A stretch of DNA of 10,894 nt from Actinomycetota bacterium. GTDB taxonomy: Bacteria; Actinomycetota; Actinomycetes; S36-B12; UBA10799. The notes beneath the pieces were generated by a model that saw nothing but the letters and a program-made list of their open reading frames with translations, did not search any database and was not told the DNA's origin. The position numbers were made by a program, and so were the translations under genes. The number at the start of each line of letters is the position of its first letter. Positions within the stretch are counted from its first letter, which is position 1. Below are positions 1 through 6,800 of this stretch, piece by piece. The stretch is taken from NCBI GenBank assembly GCA_030837445.1, contig JAUPKM010000402.1, positions 1 to 10,894 of the forward strand, read 5' to 3'.

Positions 1-679
1 CGTCGACGCACTCGGAGTCCTGCGTCAACAGCGACACCACCGGGGCGATCAGTACCACCGGGTGCCCCTGCTGGGCTGCGACGAGCGCGGCTCCATCCAC
101 ATCGGTGGCGGAGAACATGCTCTCCGGCCCGTCGGTGCCGGACATGCCCGGAATCTGCACTCCGGGAACTCCCGGAACTCCGTGGTACATGTACAGCACC
201 GGGAACTTCTGTTCTGGGTTGTCGTAGTACTGCGGGGGAAGGTAGACACTCGCCGGCAGGTCCCCGACCCCGCTGATCTCGCCCGGAATGGTGACCGGGA
301 CGACCGACCCGCGCGGGTGCGAGCCCTTCGGATCCTTGATGTCCTCGGCCTGCCCGGGATCGTACTTGGGAACCTTGAACAACTGACCGACAGTCTGGAA
401 GTAGCCGAATTTGACATTCACAGCCGCGGCCGCCCCGGCAACCAAACACACCAAGGTCAACGGGATGAAGAGGAACAACCACCATTTCCGTTTCACCACG
501 AACATCATCACGACGAAGAACAGCGCTACCGCACCGAAGACGGCGACGATCCACCAATGGACGATGTTCACATTCTCGTACTGGCGAATCGTCTGTTCCC
601 ACCAGTTCAGCGGGTTCGGGTCATCCCCCACTCGGGAGACCGCAAGAGCCGACTCAGCCAAGGCTGCTGTGACAGTCAT
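1..679 (-). CDS. Membrane-anchored esterase-fold (alpha/beta-hydrolase) protein, 3' end outside window
   Basis: The reading frame starts at ATG 677-679 and runs off the left edge, giving 226 residues. An in-frame TAG at 686-688 makes this the first possible start; the upstream GGGATAG is only a weak ribosome site. Residues 40-62 and 66-88 are two hydrophobic segments rich in Trp, Phe and Val, separated by the basic VKRK. After them comes a region starting near residue 123 with the pattern VYLPPQYY...FPVLYMYHGVPG (145-170), typical of the first strands and oxyanion-loop HG motif of the putative esterase family (PF00756), which includes esterase D, Fes and the mycolyltransferases. The GxSxG nucleophile, Asp and His would lie beyond the window, so activity cannot be judged. 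By inference the hydrolase domain is held on the outer face of the membrane. The gene begins 48 bases after the DUF1275 gene on the same strand and may be the last gene of that transcript. A mycolyltransferase-like role is possible but not shown. Confidence 0.8.
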   Translation of the reverse strand, partial: MTVTAALAESALAVSRVGDDPNPLNWWEQTIRQYENVNIVHWWIVAVFGAVALFFVVMMFVVKRKWWLFLFIPLTLVCLVAGAAAAVNVKFGYFQTVGQLFKVPKYDPGQAEDIKDPKGSHPRGSVVPVTIPGEISGVGDLPASVYLPPQYYDNPEQKFPVLYMYHGVPGVPGVQIPGMSGTDGPESMFSATDVDGAALVAAQQGHPVVLIAPVVSLLTQDSECVD

Positions 680-727
680 GGTCCACTATCCCATTGCTAC
701 CGGCCCCGATGGCAATACCGGCGCGGG

Positions 728-1447
728 TTAGTCGCGGCGCCGCCTGCGGAGAATGTCCAGCATCGAAAGCCCGACCGCCGCGATTGCCGGTAACGCCCCG
801 ATCAGGACCGGATTCGGCCTCAGCACGATTCCTGTCCCGTAGGCGAGCGCGCCCAGGAAGAAGCCCACCGTCACCACTACGCCGTTGCGTTGCGCGGGAG
901 TGCGACCGCGCAATGACCCTCTGCCGTATGGCGGCGCGGCCAGGCCGGAGACGGCCGAAAGGAAAGCCCCGGTGTTGGCCGTGATCCAACCACGGATGGC
1001 CGGCGCATCCAGCAGGCCCGCTGCCGTGCAGGCGAGTGCGAAACTGACCATCGGGATCACCAACGACGGATAGCGGGGCCCTTGGGCATCCAGTAACGAC
1101 GACCCGAGCAGCACGAGCATGGCCAGGCTCAACGGTGCCCCAAGACGCATCGGGTTGGTGCGGTTGAATCTGCCCGCGATGATGAGGCCGACGACCACGC
1201 CCGCGCAGGCACCCAGCAGCGACAAACCCGCCCGCACTGAGGTCGGCGCGCCATCAGGTAGACCCACGGCCAGCACCACCAGGTTCCCTGCCTGGTTGGA
1301 GGTGAACACGCCGTATCGGTCGAAGGTGAAGGCGTCGATCACTCCCACCGTCCAGGACATCGACAGCGCAAAGAGCCAGGGGATGGCGAAGAAGCGAGTG
1401 GAGAGCCCTTCGACCGGCAGGTCCCGGCTGGCACCGGTCTCGGTCAT
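728..1447 (-). CDS. DUF1275 (YoaK-like) family membrane protein
   Basis: The product is 239 residues with about six or seven hydrophobic segments (roughly 21-41, 52-64, 72-92, 103-120, 126-146, 187-206, 213-231) and a basic C-terminal tail of five Arg before the final Asp. The stretch WTVGVIDAFTF (32-42) followed by GVFTSNQAGNLVVL (46-59) is the conserved first part of the DUF1275/YoaK family, whose biochemical function is unknown. I chose ATG 1445-1447 because it forms an ATGA overlap with the TGA stop of the upstream metallopeptidase gene, with a GAGTGGGG ribosome site six bases away. In-frame starts at 1453 (ATG) and 1459 (GTG) would add only two or four residues. Translational coupling to the metallopeptidase is likely. 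Family assignment is fairly sure, role unknown; a transporter or permease role is only a guess from topology. Confidence 0.85.
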   Translation of the reverse strand: MTETGASRDLPVEGLSTRFFAIPWLFALSMSWTVGVIDAFTFDRYGVFTSNQAGNLVVLAVGLPDGAPTSVRAGLSLLGACAGVVVGLIIAGRFNRTNPMRLGAPLSLAMLVLLGSSLLDAQGPRYPSLVIPMVSFALACTAAGLLDAPAIRGWITANTGAFLSAVSGLAAPPYGRGSLRGRTPAQRNGVVVTVGFFLGALAYGTGIVLRPNPVLIGALPAIAAVGLSMLDILRRRRRD

Positions 1448-1791
1448 CCCCATCCCCACTCGGTTAGCTGATCGTCGTCGATGCCGAAGTGGTGCGCCAC
1501 CTCGTGCAGCACTGTTATCCGCACCTCGTCAACCACTTCCATCACCGTCTCGCATGACTGCAGGATGGGCAGCCTGAACAGCGTGATCCGGTCGGGCATG
1601 ACCCCTGAGTAGTGGTCTCCCCGCTCGGTCAGCGGGATACCCTCGTAGAGCCCCAGCAGCTCCGGTTCCCGGGGGTGCCGGTCGGTGATGACGATCGCCA
1701 CGTTGCTGATCTGATCTGCGAGGTTCGGTGGGATTCCCGCCAGCGCCTCGATCACCAACTCCCGGAACGTCTCAGCGTCGAGATTCAGCAC
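1444..1791 (-). CDS. Minimal zincin-type metallopeptidase (PF06262/DUF1025 family)
   Basis: A 115-residue protein of the small single-domain zincin family (PF06262, formerly DUF1025), common in actinobacteria. The zinc-binding helix is clear near the C-terminus: VLHEVAHHFGIDDDQL, with His96, Glu97 and His100 forming HExxH, then His101, Gly103 and Asp105-Asp107. The preceding part, with ITDRHP (35-40), LLGLYEGIPL (45-54) and the strand RITLFRLPIL (68-77), also fits the family. Length is normal for the family. The start is GTG 1789-1791, chosen because AGGAGGTG lies seven bases upstream; an ATG inside that region is out of frame. The zinc ligands are present, so it is probably metal-binding, but substrates of this family are not known to me. 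There is no signal peptide, so it should be cytoplasmic. It overlaps the DUF1275 gene by four bases and lies 54 bases after the nonapeptide-repeat gene. Confidence 0.88.
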   Translation of the reverse strand: MLNLDAETFRELVIEALAGIPPNLADQISNVAIVITDRHPREPELLGLYEGIPLTERGDHYSGVMPDRITLFRLPILQSCETVMEVVDEVRITVLHEVAHHFGIDDDQLTEWGWG

Positions 1792-1798
1792 GTTCGGT

Positions 1799-1806
1799 CA
1801 CCTCCT
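1799..1806 (-). promoter_or_regulatory. Ribosome binding site of the metallopeptidase gene
   Basis: Read on the minus strand this is AGGAGGTG, a near-perfect complement of the 16S anti-Shine-Dalgarno end. It sits seven bases before GTG 1791 and decides that GTG, rather than an ATG, is the start. Confidence 0.85.
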
Positions 1807-1830
1807 GCCATTGTCCGGCCAACGGCAACG

Positions 1831-1844
1831 GTGCATTCGTGCAC
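1831..1844 (-). other. Small perfect hairpin between the repeat-protein gene and the metallopeptidase gene
   Basis: A perfect five-base stem (GTGCA/TGCAC) with a four-base loop lies just after the TAG stop (1846-1848) of the nonapeptide-repeat gene. It has no T-run and is short, so it may be a weak attenuator or an mRNA 3'-end stabiliser, or may mean nothing. The rest of this 54-base gap holds only the metallopeptidase ribosome site. Confidence 0.3.
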
Positions 1845-1845
1845 G

Positions 1846-2625
1846 CTACTCGCGGTTCTGCCGACCCGTGAGTCGGTTCGCGACACCGCCCACCTGACTT
1901 CGAAGCGCACCTACCGTGGAGGTGGCCAGCGCGCCCGTTCCGTCTCGCAGCAGGCCAGCGACCTCCAGGTCGCTGATCACGTCGCCGACGAAACCGTTCA
2001 CGTCGACCTTGGACACCACCCGATCGACGTCCACCCGCTCCAGTACCGCATCGAGATCGACCCGCTGTACCACCGAATCCAAATCGACCCGATTGATGAC
2101 GGCTTCGACGTCGATCCGCGCCAGCAGCGCATCGAGCGTCTGGGGTCCGGCCTTGGCCAGGAAGACCTCTGCGACCTCCACCCGAGCCCGCTGGTCGGCA
2201 CGATATTGCTCATCAAGTCGGGCCAGCACACCATGCAACTTCTTTGCGAGCGGGGAGGTCAGCCGCACCGCACCGACCCGGCCCAGTTGCGCACCCAGCA
2301 CAGCCTCAACCTCGGATACCACATCGAAAGCGCGCTGTTGCACGATCAGGCTGAGCCCTGCCAGGGCCCCGGGCAGTACGCCGAGCAGATCTGCCGCGCT
2401 GAACCCAGCCTGGGTGGACCTTTCGGTCGGCCCGGCTGCGGTATCAAGGGCGTCGCGGGAGAAGTCCGTAAGGATGTCGGCCAATCCCAGGCCCAATGCA
2501 AGCCATCGGTCCACCCCGTCCAGCGCTGTGCCGCTCACGCCGGGCCGAGCGGGCTGACCGCTCGGTCGGGCATTTCGTGTCGCTGCGGACTGTTGCGTCG
2601 CTGCGGACTGAGCCACCCGTGCCAT
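1846..2625 (-). CDS. Hypothetical protein with C-terminal nonapeptide (VDxDxVxxR) repeats
   Basis: A 259-residue protein of unknown function. It starts at ATG 2623-2625, preceded by GGGGAG four bases upstream. Residues 1-35 are Ala/Gln/Ser/Thr-rich and probably disordered, and include a tandem QSAAT. Residues 36-160 look mainly helical and amphipathic (WLALGLGLADIL at 41-52; AGLSLIVQQRAFDVVSEVEAV at 89-109), with no convincing membrane segment or signal peptide. Residues 171-215 are five consecutive nine-residue units: IDVEAVINR, VDLDSVVQR, VDLDAVLER, VDVDRVVSK, VDVNGFVGD. A degenerate unit (TLDALLAR) precedes them and a looser hydrophobic segment follows. Repeats of this style occur, from memory, in other actinobacterial proteins including RDD-type membrane proteins, but I know of no assigned function. 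A polymer- or membrane-surface-binding helical protein is one possibility, not supported directly. It lies 81 bases after the synthetase gene, with a hairpin between. Confidence 0.8.
   Translation of the reverse strand: MARVAQSAATQQSAATRNARPSGQPARPGVSGTALDGVDRWLALGLGLADILTDFSRDALDTAAGPTERSTQAGFSAADLLGVLPGALAGLSLIVQQRAFDVVSEVEAVLGAQLGRVGAVRLTSPLAKKLHGVLARLDEQYRADQRARVEVAEVFLAKAGPQTLDALLARIDVEAVINRVDLDSVVQRVDLDAVLERVDVDRVVSKVDVNGFVGDVISDLEVAGLLRDGTGALATSTVGALRSQVGGVANRLTGRQNRE
1981..2115 (-). repeat. Five tandem nonapeptide-coding units (27-base period)
   Basis: Codons 171-215 of the hypothetical protein encode five in-register units of consensus [VI]-D-[VL]-[DEN]-x-[VF]-[VILG]-x-[RKD]. The nucleotide copies differ at many positions, so the repeat is kept by protein-level constraint and is not a recent DNA duplication. 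Confidence 0.85.
2579..2610. repeat. 18-base tandem duplication in the 5' coding part of the nonapeptide-repeat gene
   Basis: GTCGCTGCGGACTG occurs at 2579-2592 and again at 2597-2610, a period of 18 bases. It keeps the frame and duplicates the QSAAT segment near the N-terminus of the protein. The copies are identical over 14 bases, suggesting a recent slippage event in a tolerant, disordered region. Confidence 0.75.
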
Positions 2626-2666
2626 TCCACTCCCCGTTCGTCGGTCCAGCCGCCATTGTCCACCAC

Positions 2667-2691
2667 CGCCGGGAGCCAGCCGCTCCCGGTG
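2667..2691 (-). terminator. Hairpin downstream of the glutamyl-Q synthetase-like gene
   Basis: CCGGGAGC (2669-2676) and GCTCCCGG (2682-2689) form a perfect eight-base stem around a five-base loop. The stem can be extended by a G/T wobble and one further G-C pair to 2667-2691. It starts 15 bases after the synthetase TGA (2707-2709) on the minus strand. There is no T-run, which is common for actinobacterial terminators. It may end or attenuate transcription before the nonapeptide-repeat gene. Confidence 0.5.
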
Positions 2692-2706
2692 ACGGCCGAC
2701 GTGGCC

Positions 2707-3666
2707 TCAGCAGCCGTCCGGCTGATGGATGTCGATCGGTTCACCCAGCCGACGGGCGACTCGACGGATCCTGTCCCGCAGCCCGGTGGATCCCGCATAG
2801 TCGCGCAGACTGGCGCTCTCCACCGACTTGGAGAGTTTGACGCCGTCGCGGCCCGTGACCAGCGCGTGATGACGAAAGTCAGCCGCTGCGAATAGCCGCG
2901 CCCCCAGCTGCGGAGCCACCATGACCTGCAACGCAGAGGACGCCAACAGGTCCTCTCCTCGCACGATGGCGGTCACGGCCATGTCCCTGTCCTCGATCAC
3001 CGAGGCCAGCTGGTAGGCGGCAACCCCGTCCCTGCGCCAAAGAATCGGGTCGCCGATCGAGGTGTTCAGATCGACGATCCGATCGCCGACGGCAACCCGA
3101 CTGCCGGTTGGGACATGCATTCGGACGGCTGTCTGCCCCGCGACCATCGGCAGCCGCAATTCCCGGCAGCCGCCCGGGCAACCCGAAGCTGCGACGGTGC
3201 CCGGGGCGCCCGAACCCGCCGAGGCCGCGGCCACCGCGCGGCTCTTGCGACTGCAGGCGCACCCGTACAGCTCGATGCCGCCGGCAGCCAACCGGTCGAG
3301 CCCAACTCGGTAGTGCCCGCCGCGGTCGGCCATCGTGAAGTCGCGATAGAAGCTATCCGGGCCGTCAGGGCCTTCGTCGCAGTCGATTCCCAACCAGTCG
3401 AGTGAACGGAAGATGTCCTCGACGTACTCGGGGCGGCACCGGGCTTGGTCGATATCGTCGATCCGGAGCGCCAGCCTGCCACCCCTCTCACGGACCAGCC
3501 AGGAGGTGAGCAGGAAGTTGACGGCGTTTCCCACGTGGAGGTAGCCGCTGGGGGTAGGGGCGATCCGCGAACGGATGGCCCCTACCGCGGTTGACCCCGC
3601 AGAGTCGGGCTTGGCACGGGGTTGCGGCGTCGAGGTCACGGCGGATCCAAAAACCGAATCGGGCAC
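2707..3666 (-). CDS. gluQ: Glutamyl-Q tRNA(Asp) synthetase-like protein (truncated GluRS family)
   Basis: A 319-residue class I aminoacyl-tRNA synthetase catalytic domain of the GluRS type. RIAPTPSGYLHVGN (34-47) carries the HIGH-like motif, LRIDDIDQARCRPEY (67-81) the following conserved segment, AAYQLASVIEDRDMAVTAIVRGEDLL (216-241) the active-site region, and GVKLSKS (275-281) the KMSKS-like loop. The protein ends soon after the KLSKS region, so the anticodon-binding domain of true GluRS is missing. That length matches GluQ-RS, which loads glutamate onto the queuosine base of tRNA(Asp). CAC (136-138) plus CPGGC (163-167) gives CxC...CxxxC, probably a zinc site; in GluQ-RS the third ligand is usually Tyr. 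GTG 3666 is the furthest upstream start but has no good ribosome site. GTG 3639 is a real alternative, and residues 1-30 do not look conserved. It could instead be a non-canonical GluRS-family enzyme acting on another acceptor. Confidence 0.75.
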   Translation of the reverse strand: MPDSVFGSAVTSTPQPRAKPDSAGSTAVGAIRSRIAPTPSGYLHVGNAVNFLLTSWLVRERGGRLALRIDDIDQARCRPEYVEDIFRSLDWLGIDCDEGPDGPDSFYRDFTMADRGGHYRVGLDRLAAGGIELYGCACSRKSRAVAAASAGSGAPGTVAASGCPGGCRELRLPMVAGQTAVRMHVPTGSRVAVGDRIVDLNTSIGDPILWRRDGVAAYQLASVIEDRDMAVTAIVRGEDLLASSALQVMVAPQLGARLFAAADFRHHALVTGRDGVKLSKSVESASLRDYAGSTGLRDRIRRVARRLGEPIDIHQPDGC

Positions 3667-3754
3667 CTGGTCAGGAGCAGTCGTCGATGGTCGGGATCAG
3701 GGTACCGGCCCGAATTGAAGCAGGAATGGCGTGCACCGGTGACCCTACGTGATT

Positions 3755-3772
3755 GTTTGACTTCGGTTTGAC
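3755..3772 (+). repeat. Direct repeat GTTTGAC x2 at one helical turn
   Basis: GTTTGAC is found twice, 11 bases apart start to start, so both copies face the same side of the helix. The second copy overlaps the TTGACA that is the best -35 candidate for the lipase gene. This arrangement fits a regulator or an alternative sigma-factor site, but no family can be named. Confidence 0.35.
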
Positions 3773-3832
3773 ATGGAGTGGCGTGGTTGGCCAAGGTCGA
3801 TCTGGCGCCCTGATTGCGGCGACGGAGGAAGT

Positions 3833-3840
3833 GGAGAAAG
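3833..3840 (+). promoter_or_regulatory. Ribosome binding site of the secreted lipase gene
   Basis: GGAGAAAG lies with its GGAG core seven bases before ATG 3844, and a second GGAGGAA sits at 3824-3830. Together they favour ATG 3844 over the in-frame TTG at 3814, which would put ten extra, highly basic residues ahead of a normal signal peptide. Confidence 0.75.
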
Positions 3841-3843
3841 CCA

Positions 3844-6800
3844 ATGAAGCGCTTTGCAACAGTGTCGCTGACGGCGGCGGCCGTGATCGCAGCCACGCTC
3901 GTTCCAGTCGGGGCGGCCGCTGCCGCTCCGGCCAACAGCGTGGTGTCATCCGTGGACGCAATGTTCGCCGAGGCAGCGGCCACGAGCCCCGAGCCCAGCA
4001 CGACCCCCGCCGCTACCCCCACCGCCTCCGCCGGCTCCCCCGAAGCCTCCGCGGCGGCCTCCAGCGGGCCGACGACATCGACCCCGCCCAGAGCCGCGGC
4101 AGCGACTGGCAAGACCCGAGGCGACCTCCGACCGCCGGTGGCGTTGCGGGTGTCACCGAACCCGGTCAATCAGTACGCGGCTGTCACGATGACGGTGGCC
4201 ACAACCCCCCCAGCCGCTGGCGTCAGGGTGGCCTTCCAGTCGTACGGCACCACCCGGGCCTCGACCTGGCGGACGCTGGCCACCGTCACAACGAACGCAG
4301 CCGGGGTCGCCCGCTACACGTTCGACCCGCCAACCTCAGGTGCAATGCCGATCCGCGCGGTCAACCTCGCCACTGGCATCGCCAGCCGTCCGGTCACCCT
4401 GACCGTCAACCCGGTCTTCCGCCCGAGGACCATCGCAGTTGGCTGGCCGGCCGGTACCCCCGAGGTCGACAGGTCCTACAAGGTGCCGGTGGTTGTCACG
4501 CCCAAGGGCAAGATCGGGGTTCAGCTTCAGCGGAGGCTCACGGGCCCCGCCCAACCGTGGACCAACCTGTATGCCGGTGGCGGCAGCACGAACGCCAACG
4601 GCGTGGCCAGCCTGCTCTTCAACGTCCCGGACTCCCGCGCATCGCAGTTCCGGGTCGTGACGACCGGCCCAGGCGCGATCGGAACCATCCCGAGGGCGAT
4701 CACCGCGAGCGCGTTCGGCACCGCGTTGTACAACGTGCCGCTGCAACGTCCGGCCCAACCGGGGCAACTGATCAAGGCGCAGGAACTCACCACCGAGAAT
4801 GCCGGCCCCGGGTATCCGATCACGTATCCGAAGTCGCCGCTGAAGGCCATCAGCATGTTCGGCATCTCGTCGATCCAACTGGGTAATGCCGGACCCCCCG
4901 ACTGCACGCTCAGCAACGCTCCGCGGGAGGACTGCACGATCGGCAACCAGGTGAACCCGGCCCTGCAGCCTGCCAAGCAGTACCGATTCATGTACACCAA
5001 CAAGCGGATGGTGCCGAACGACTGCCCGTTGGTGCCCGGCGGCTCCCACGGTGACTGCAAGGTCACTGCGAAGGCCGGCACCGAAGGTGCCACCGCACTG
5101 CTGTTCGTGCCGGACAATGTCCAGCCGGGCGCAAAAGTCGTGGCCTGGGGCCATCCGACGATCGGCCAGGAGAACGAGTGCTCGATCACCCGCGGAATTG
5201 ACCGGATCAGCTGGACGGTCCCGCGCAGTCTCGACGGACCGTCGCCCGCAGCCGGGTCAACCGAGTTGACGATGACCGGTCAGATGATCGGCATTACCGG
5301 CACTGGGTCCGGCTTCCCGTCGACGGTGTCCGGCCCTGGTATCGCGGCCGGCACCAAAGTCGCCAGCGTCGCCGGCCAGAAAGTCACCCTCGACAAGCCC
5401 ACGACCGGCGAGATCACCGGTCCGCTGACGTTCAGCGCAAGCTATGTCGGCGGAGTCGATCTCAACATCCTCGACATGGAGGGCTTCCTCGACCAGATGC
5501 TCGCCAAGGGCTACATCGTGGTGATGCCGGATTACCTCGGCATCGCCGTGAACGGCCCGACCTCCCTGCAGAAGACCTACATGGTCGGCCAGCAGGAAGC
5601 CCGAGACCTCTACTACGCAGCCAAGGCAATCCGTACACCGGCCAACCCGGTGATGGGTTGGGCTGGCATCCCGCTCCCCAGCAACCAGTTCGTCACGATG
5701 GGTCACAGTCAGGGCGGTTCGGCAGCGATGTGGGCAGGCGTGGAGAAGAAGACACTCGATCCGGAGACTGGCCTGAACCTGGTCGGCGTCACGGCCGTAG
5801 CGCCGGCTGGCGACCTCAACACGATTACCGCCTTCCAGTGGGATCAGATGGAGGCATGGGCGCTGGCGCCTGAGCTGTGGCAGACCTACTCCAACTACCT
5901 GCCGGCGTTGGCCGCGGCCAACAACCTGTTGAGCCCGGTTGGGAAGGCGGCGCAGCCCGCGTTGGAGAAGGCGTGCACCACGGAGGCGGCGTCGTTGGCG
6001 CAGGATGAGCCGTATCTGTTGAATCCCGCAGGACCGGCGTTCCCAGCCTTCCTACGCTGGGGCTACGTGTTCTTCGGCCAAACCCCGGTGATCGAACAGG
6101 GCCACGTCAACTCGTTCCCGAAGAACCTGCCGCTGAACCTGGTGGCTGGTCAAGCCGATCAGGTCGTCCTGGCCCAGCCTCTGGCCGCGCTGCAGCAGAG
6201 CTTCTGTAACGGCGGCGGCCAAGTATCTGCCTACTGGACTCCGGTGATATCCGGCTTCCTGCCGGCATTGGCCTCGGGCTTCGGGTTGCCGATCACGGGC
6301 GCTGCCGACCACCTGACCGTGTTGGCGTGGCCGTTCGGAAACAACGTCGGCACCACCGGGAGTCCGACCCCGGAGCTCAGTGCCGGTTCGGTGCTCGCCT
6401 TCACCGAGGGCCGACTATCGGGTGCTCCGTTTGTCCGGAACTGCGACCAGGTCCAGCAGCAGATGCCGCAGCAGACGTTTTATCAGAACGGCGAAGGCGA
6501 CAGCCTGCCAGGCACTCCGGCCAGCGAAAACAGCTGGTACATCAACACACCGTTGGGCGTTCCAGCGCCGTTCGGTCTGCAGGACTACCTGGGTTCGGCA
6601 GGCGTTCCGGTACCGCTTGCGGGCAATCCGGGTCCGGCACCGGCCTCGGTGGACTCCAGCCCGCAGGGCTGTCTGATGACGTGGGGTGACCCCGACACCT
6701 ACGACGTCAACGACCCCAACACGCCGGCAAACCCGGCATGCACGCCATTCGGGCTGTTCCCATTCGGGGAGTACCTGTACTTCACGCACAACATCGGTAC

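Larger units (their letters stand above)
3667..3843. promoter_or_regulatory. Divergent promoter region between the synthetase-like gene and the secreted lipase gene
   Basis: These 177 bases hold no gene and must contain the start signals of both divergent genes. Visible elements are a perfect palindrome CACCGGTG (3734-3741) and a direct repeat of GTTTGAC (3755-3761 and 3766-3772). There is also a TTGACA (3768-3773) that could be a -35 for the lipase gene, with only a poor -10 match (CAAGGT, 3792-3797) 18 bases downstream. No convincing promoter can be placed for the synthetase gene. Confidence 0.45.

Noticed and set aside
693..716. ATTGC/GCAAT inverted repeat and doubled GCCGGTA between the DUF1275 and esterase genes
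   Set aside because: The five-base stem with a 14-base loop is weak and the gap is only 48 bases; not enough to call a terminator or operator.
62..793. Plus-strand open frame of 243 codons opposite the esterase-fold gene
   Set aside because: The minus-strand frame gives membrane segments and esterase motifs; this frame gives His/Arg/Asp-rich sequence without motifs and also runs into the DUF1275 gene.
1981..2115. Possible CRISPR-like or tandem DNA repeat
   Set aside because: The 27-base units are divergent in DNA, have no spacers and encode a conserved peptide pattern, so this is a protein repeat.
1612..2895. Long plus-strand open frame (427 codons) across three minus-strand genes
   Set aside because: It is antisense to the metallopeptidase, repeat-protein and synthetase-like genes, has low-complexity His/Arg/Pro-rich composition, and shows no domain. 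It is a by-product of high GC content.
3814..3843. TTG-initiated extension of the lipase by ten residues
   Set aside because: It would add a run of Arg and Lys before a normal signal peptide, and the ribosome site at 3833-3840 lies correctly for ATG 3844.
3753..4886. Plus-strand open frame of 377 codons overlapping the lipase start
   Set aside because: Arg/Gly/His-rich shifted frame of the lipase gene, no signal or domain, while the lipase frame has a clear signal peptide and ribosome site.
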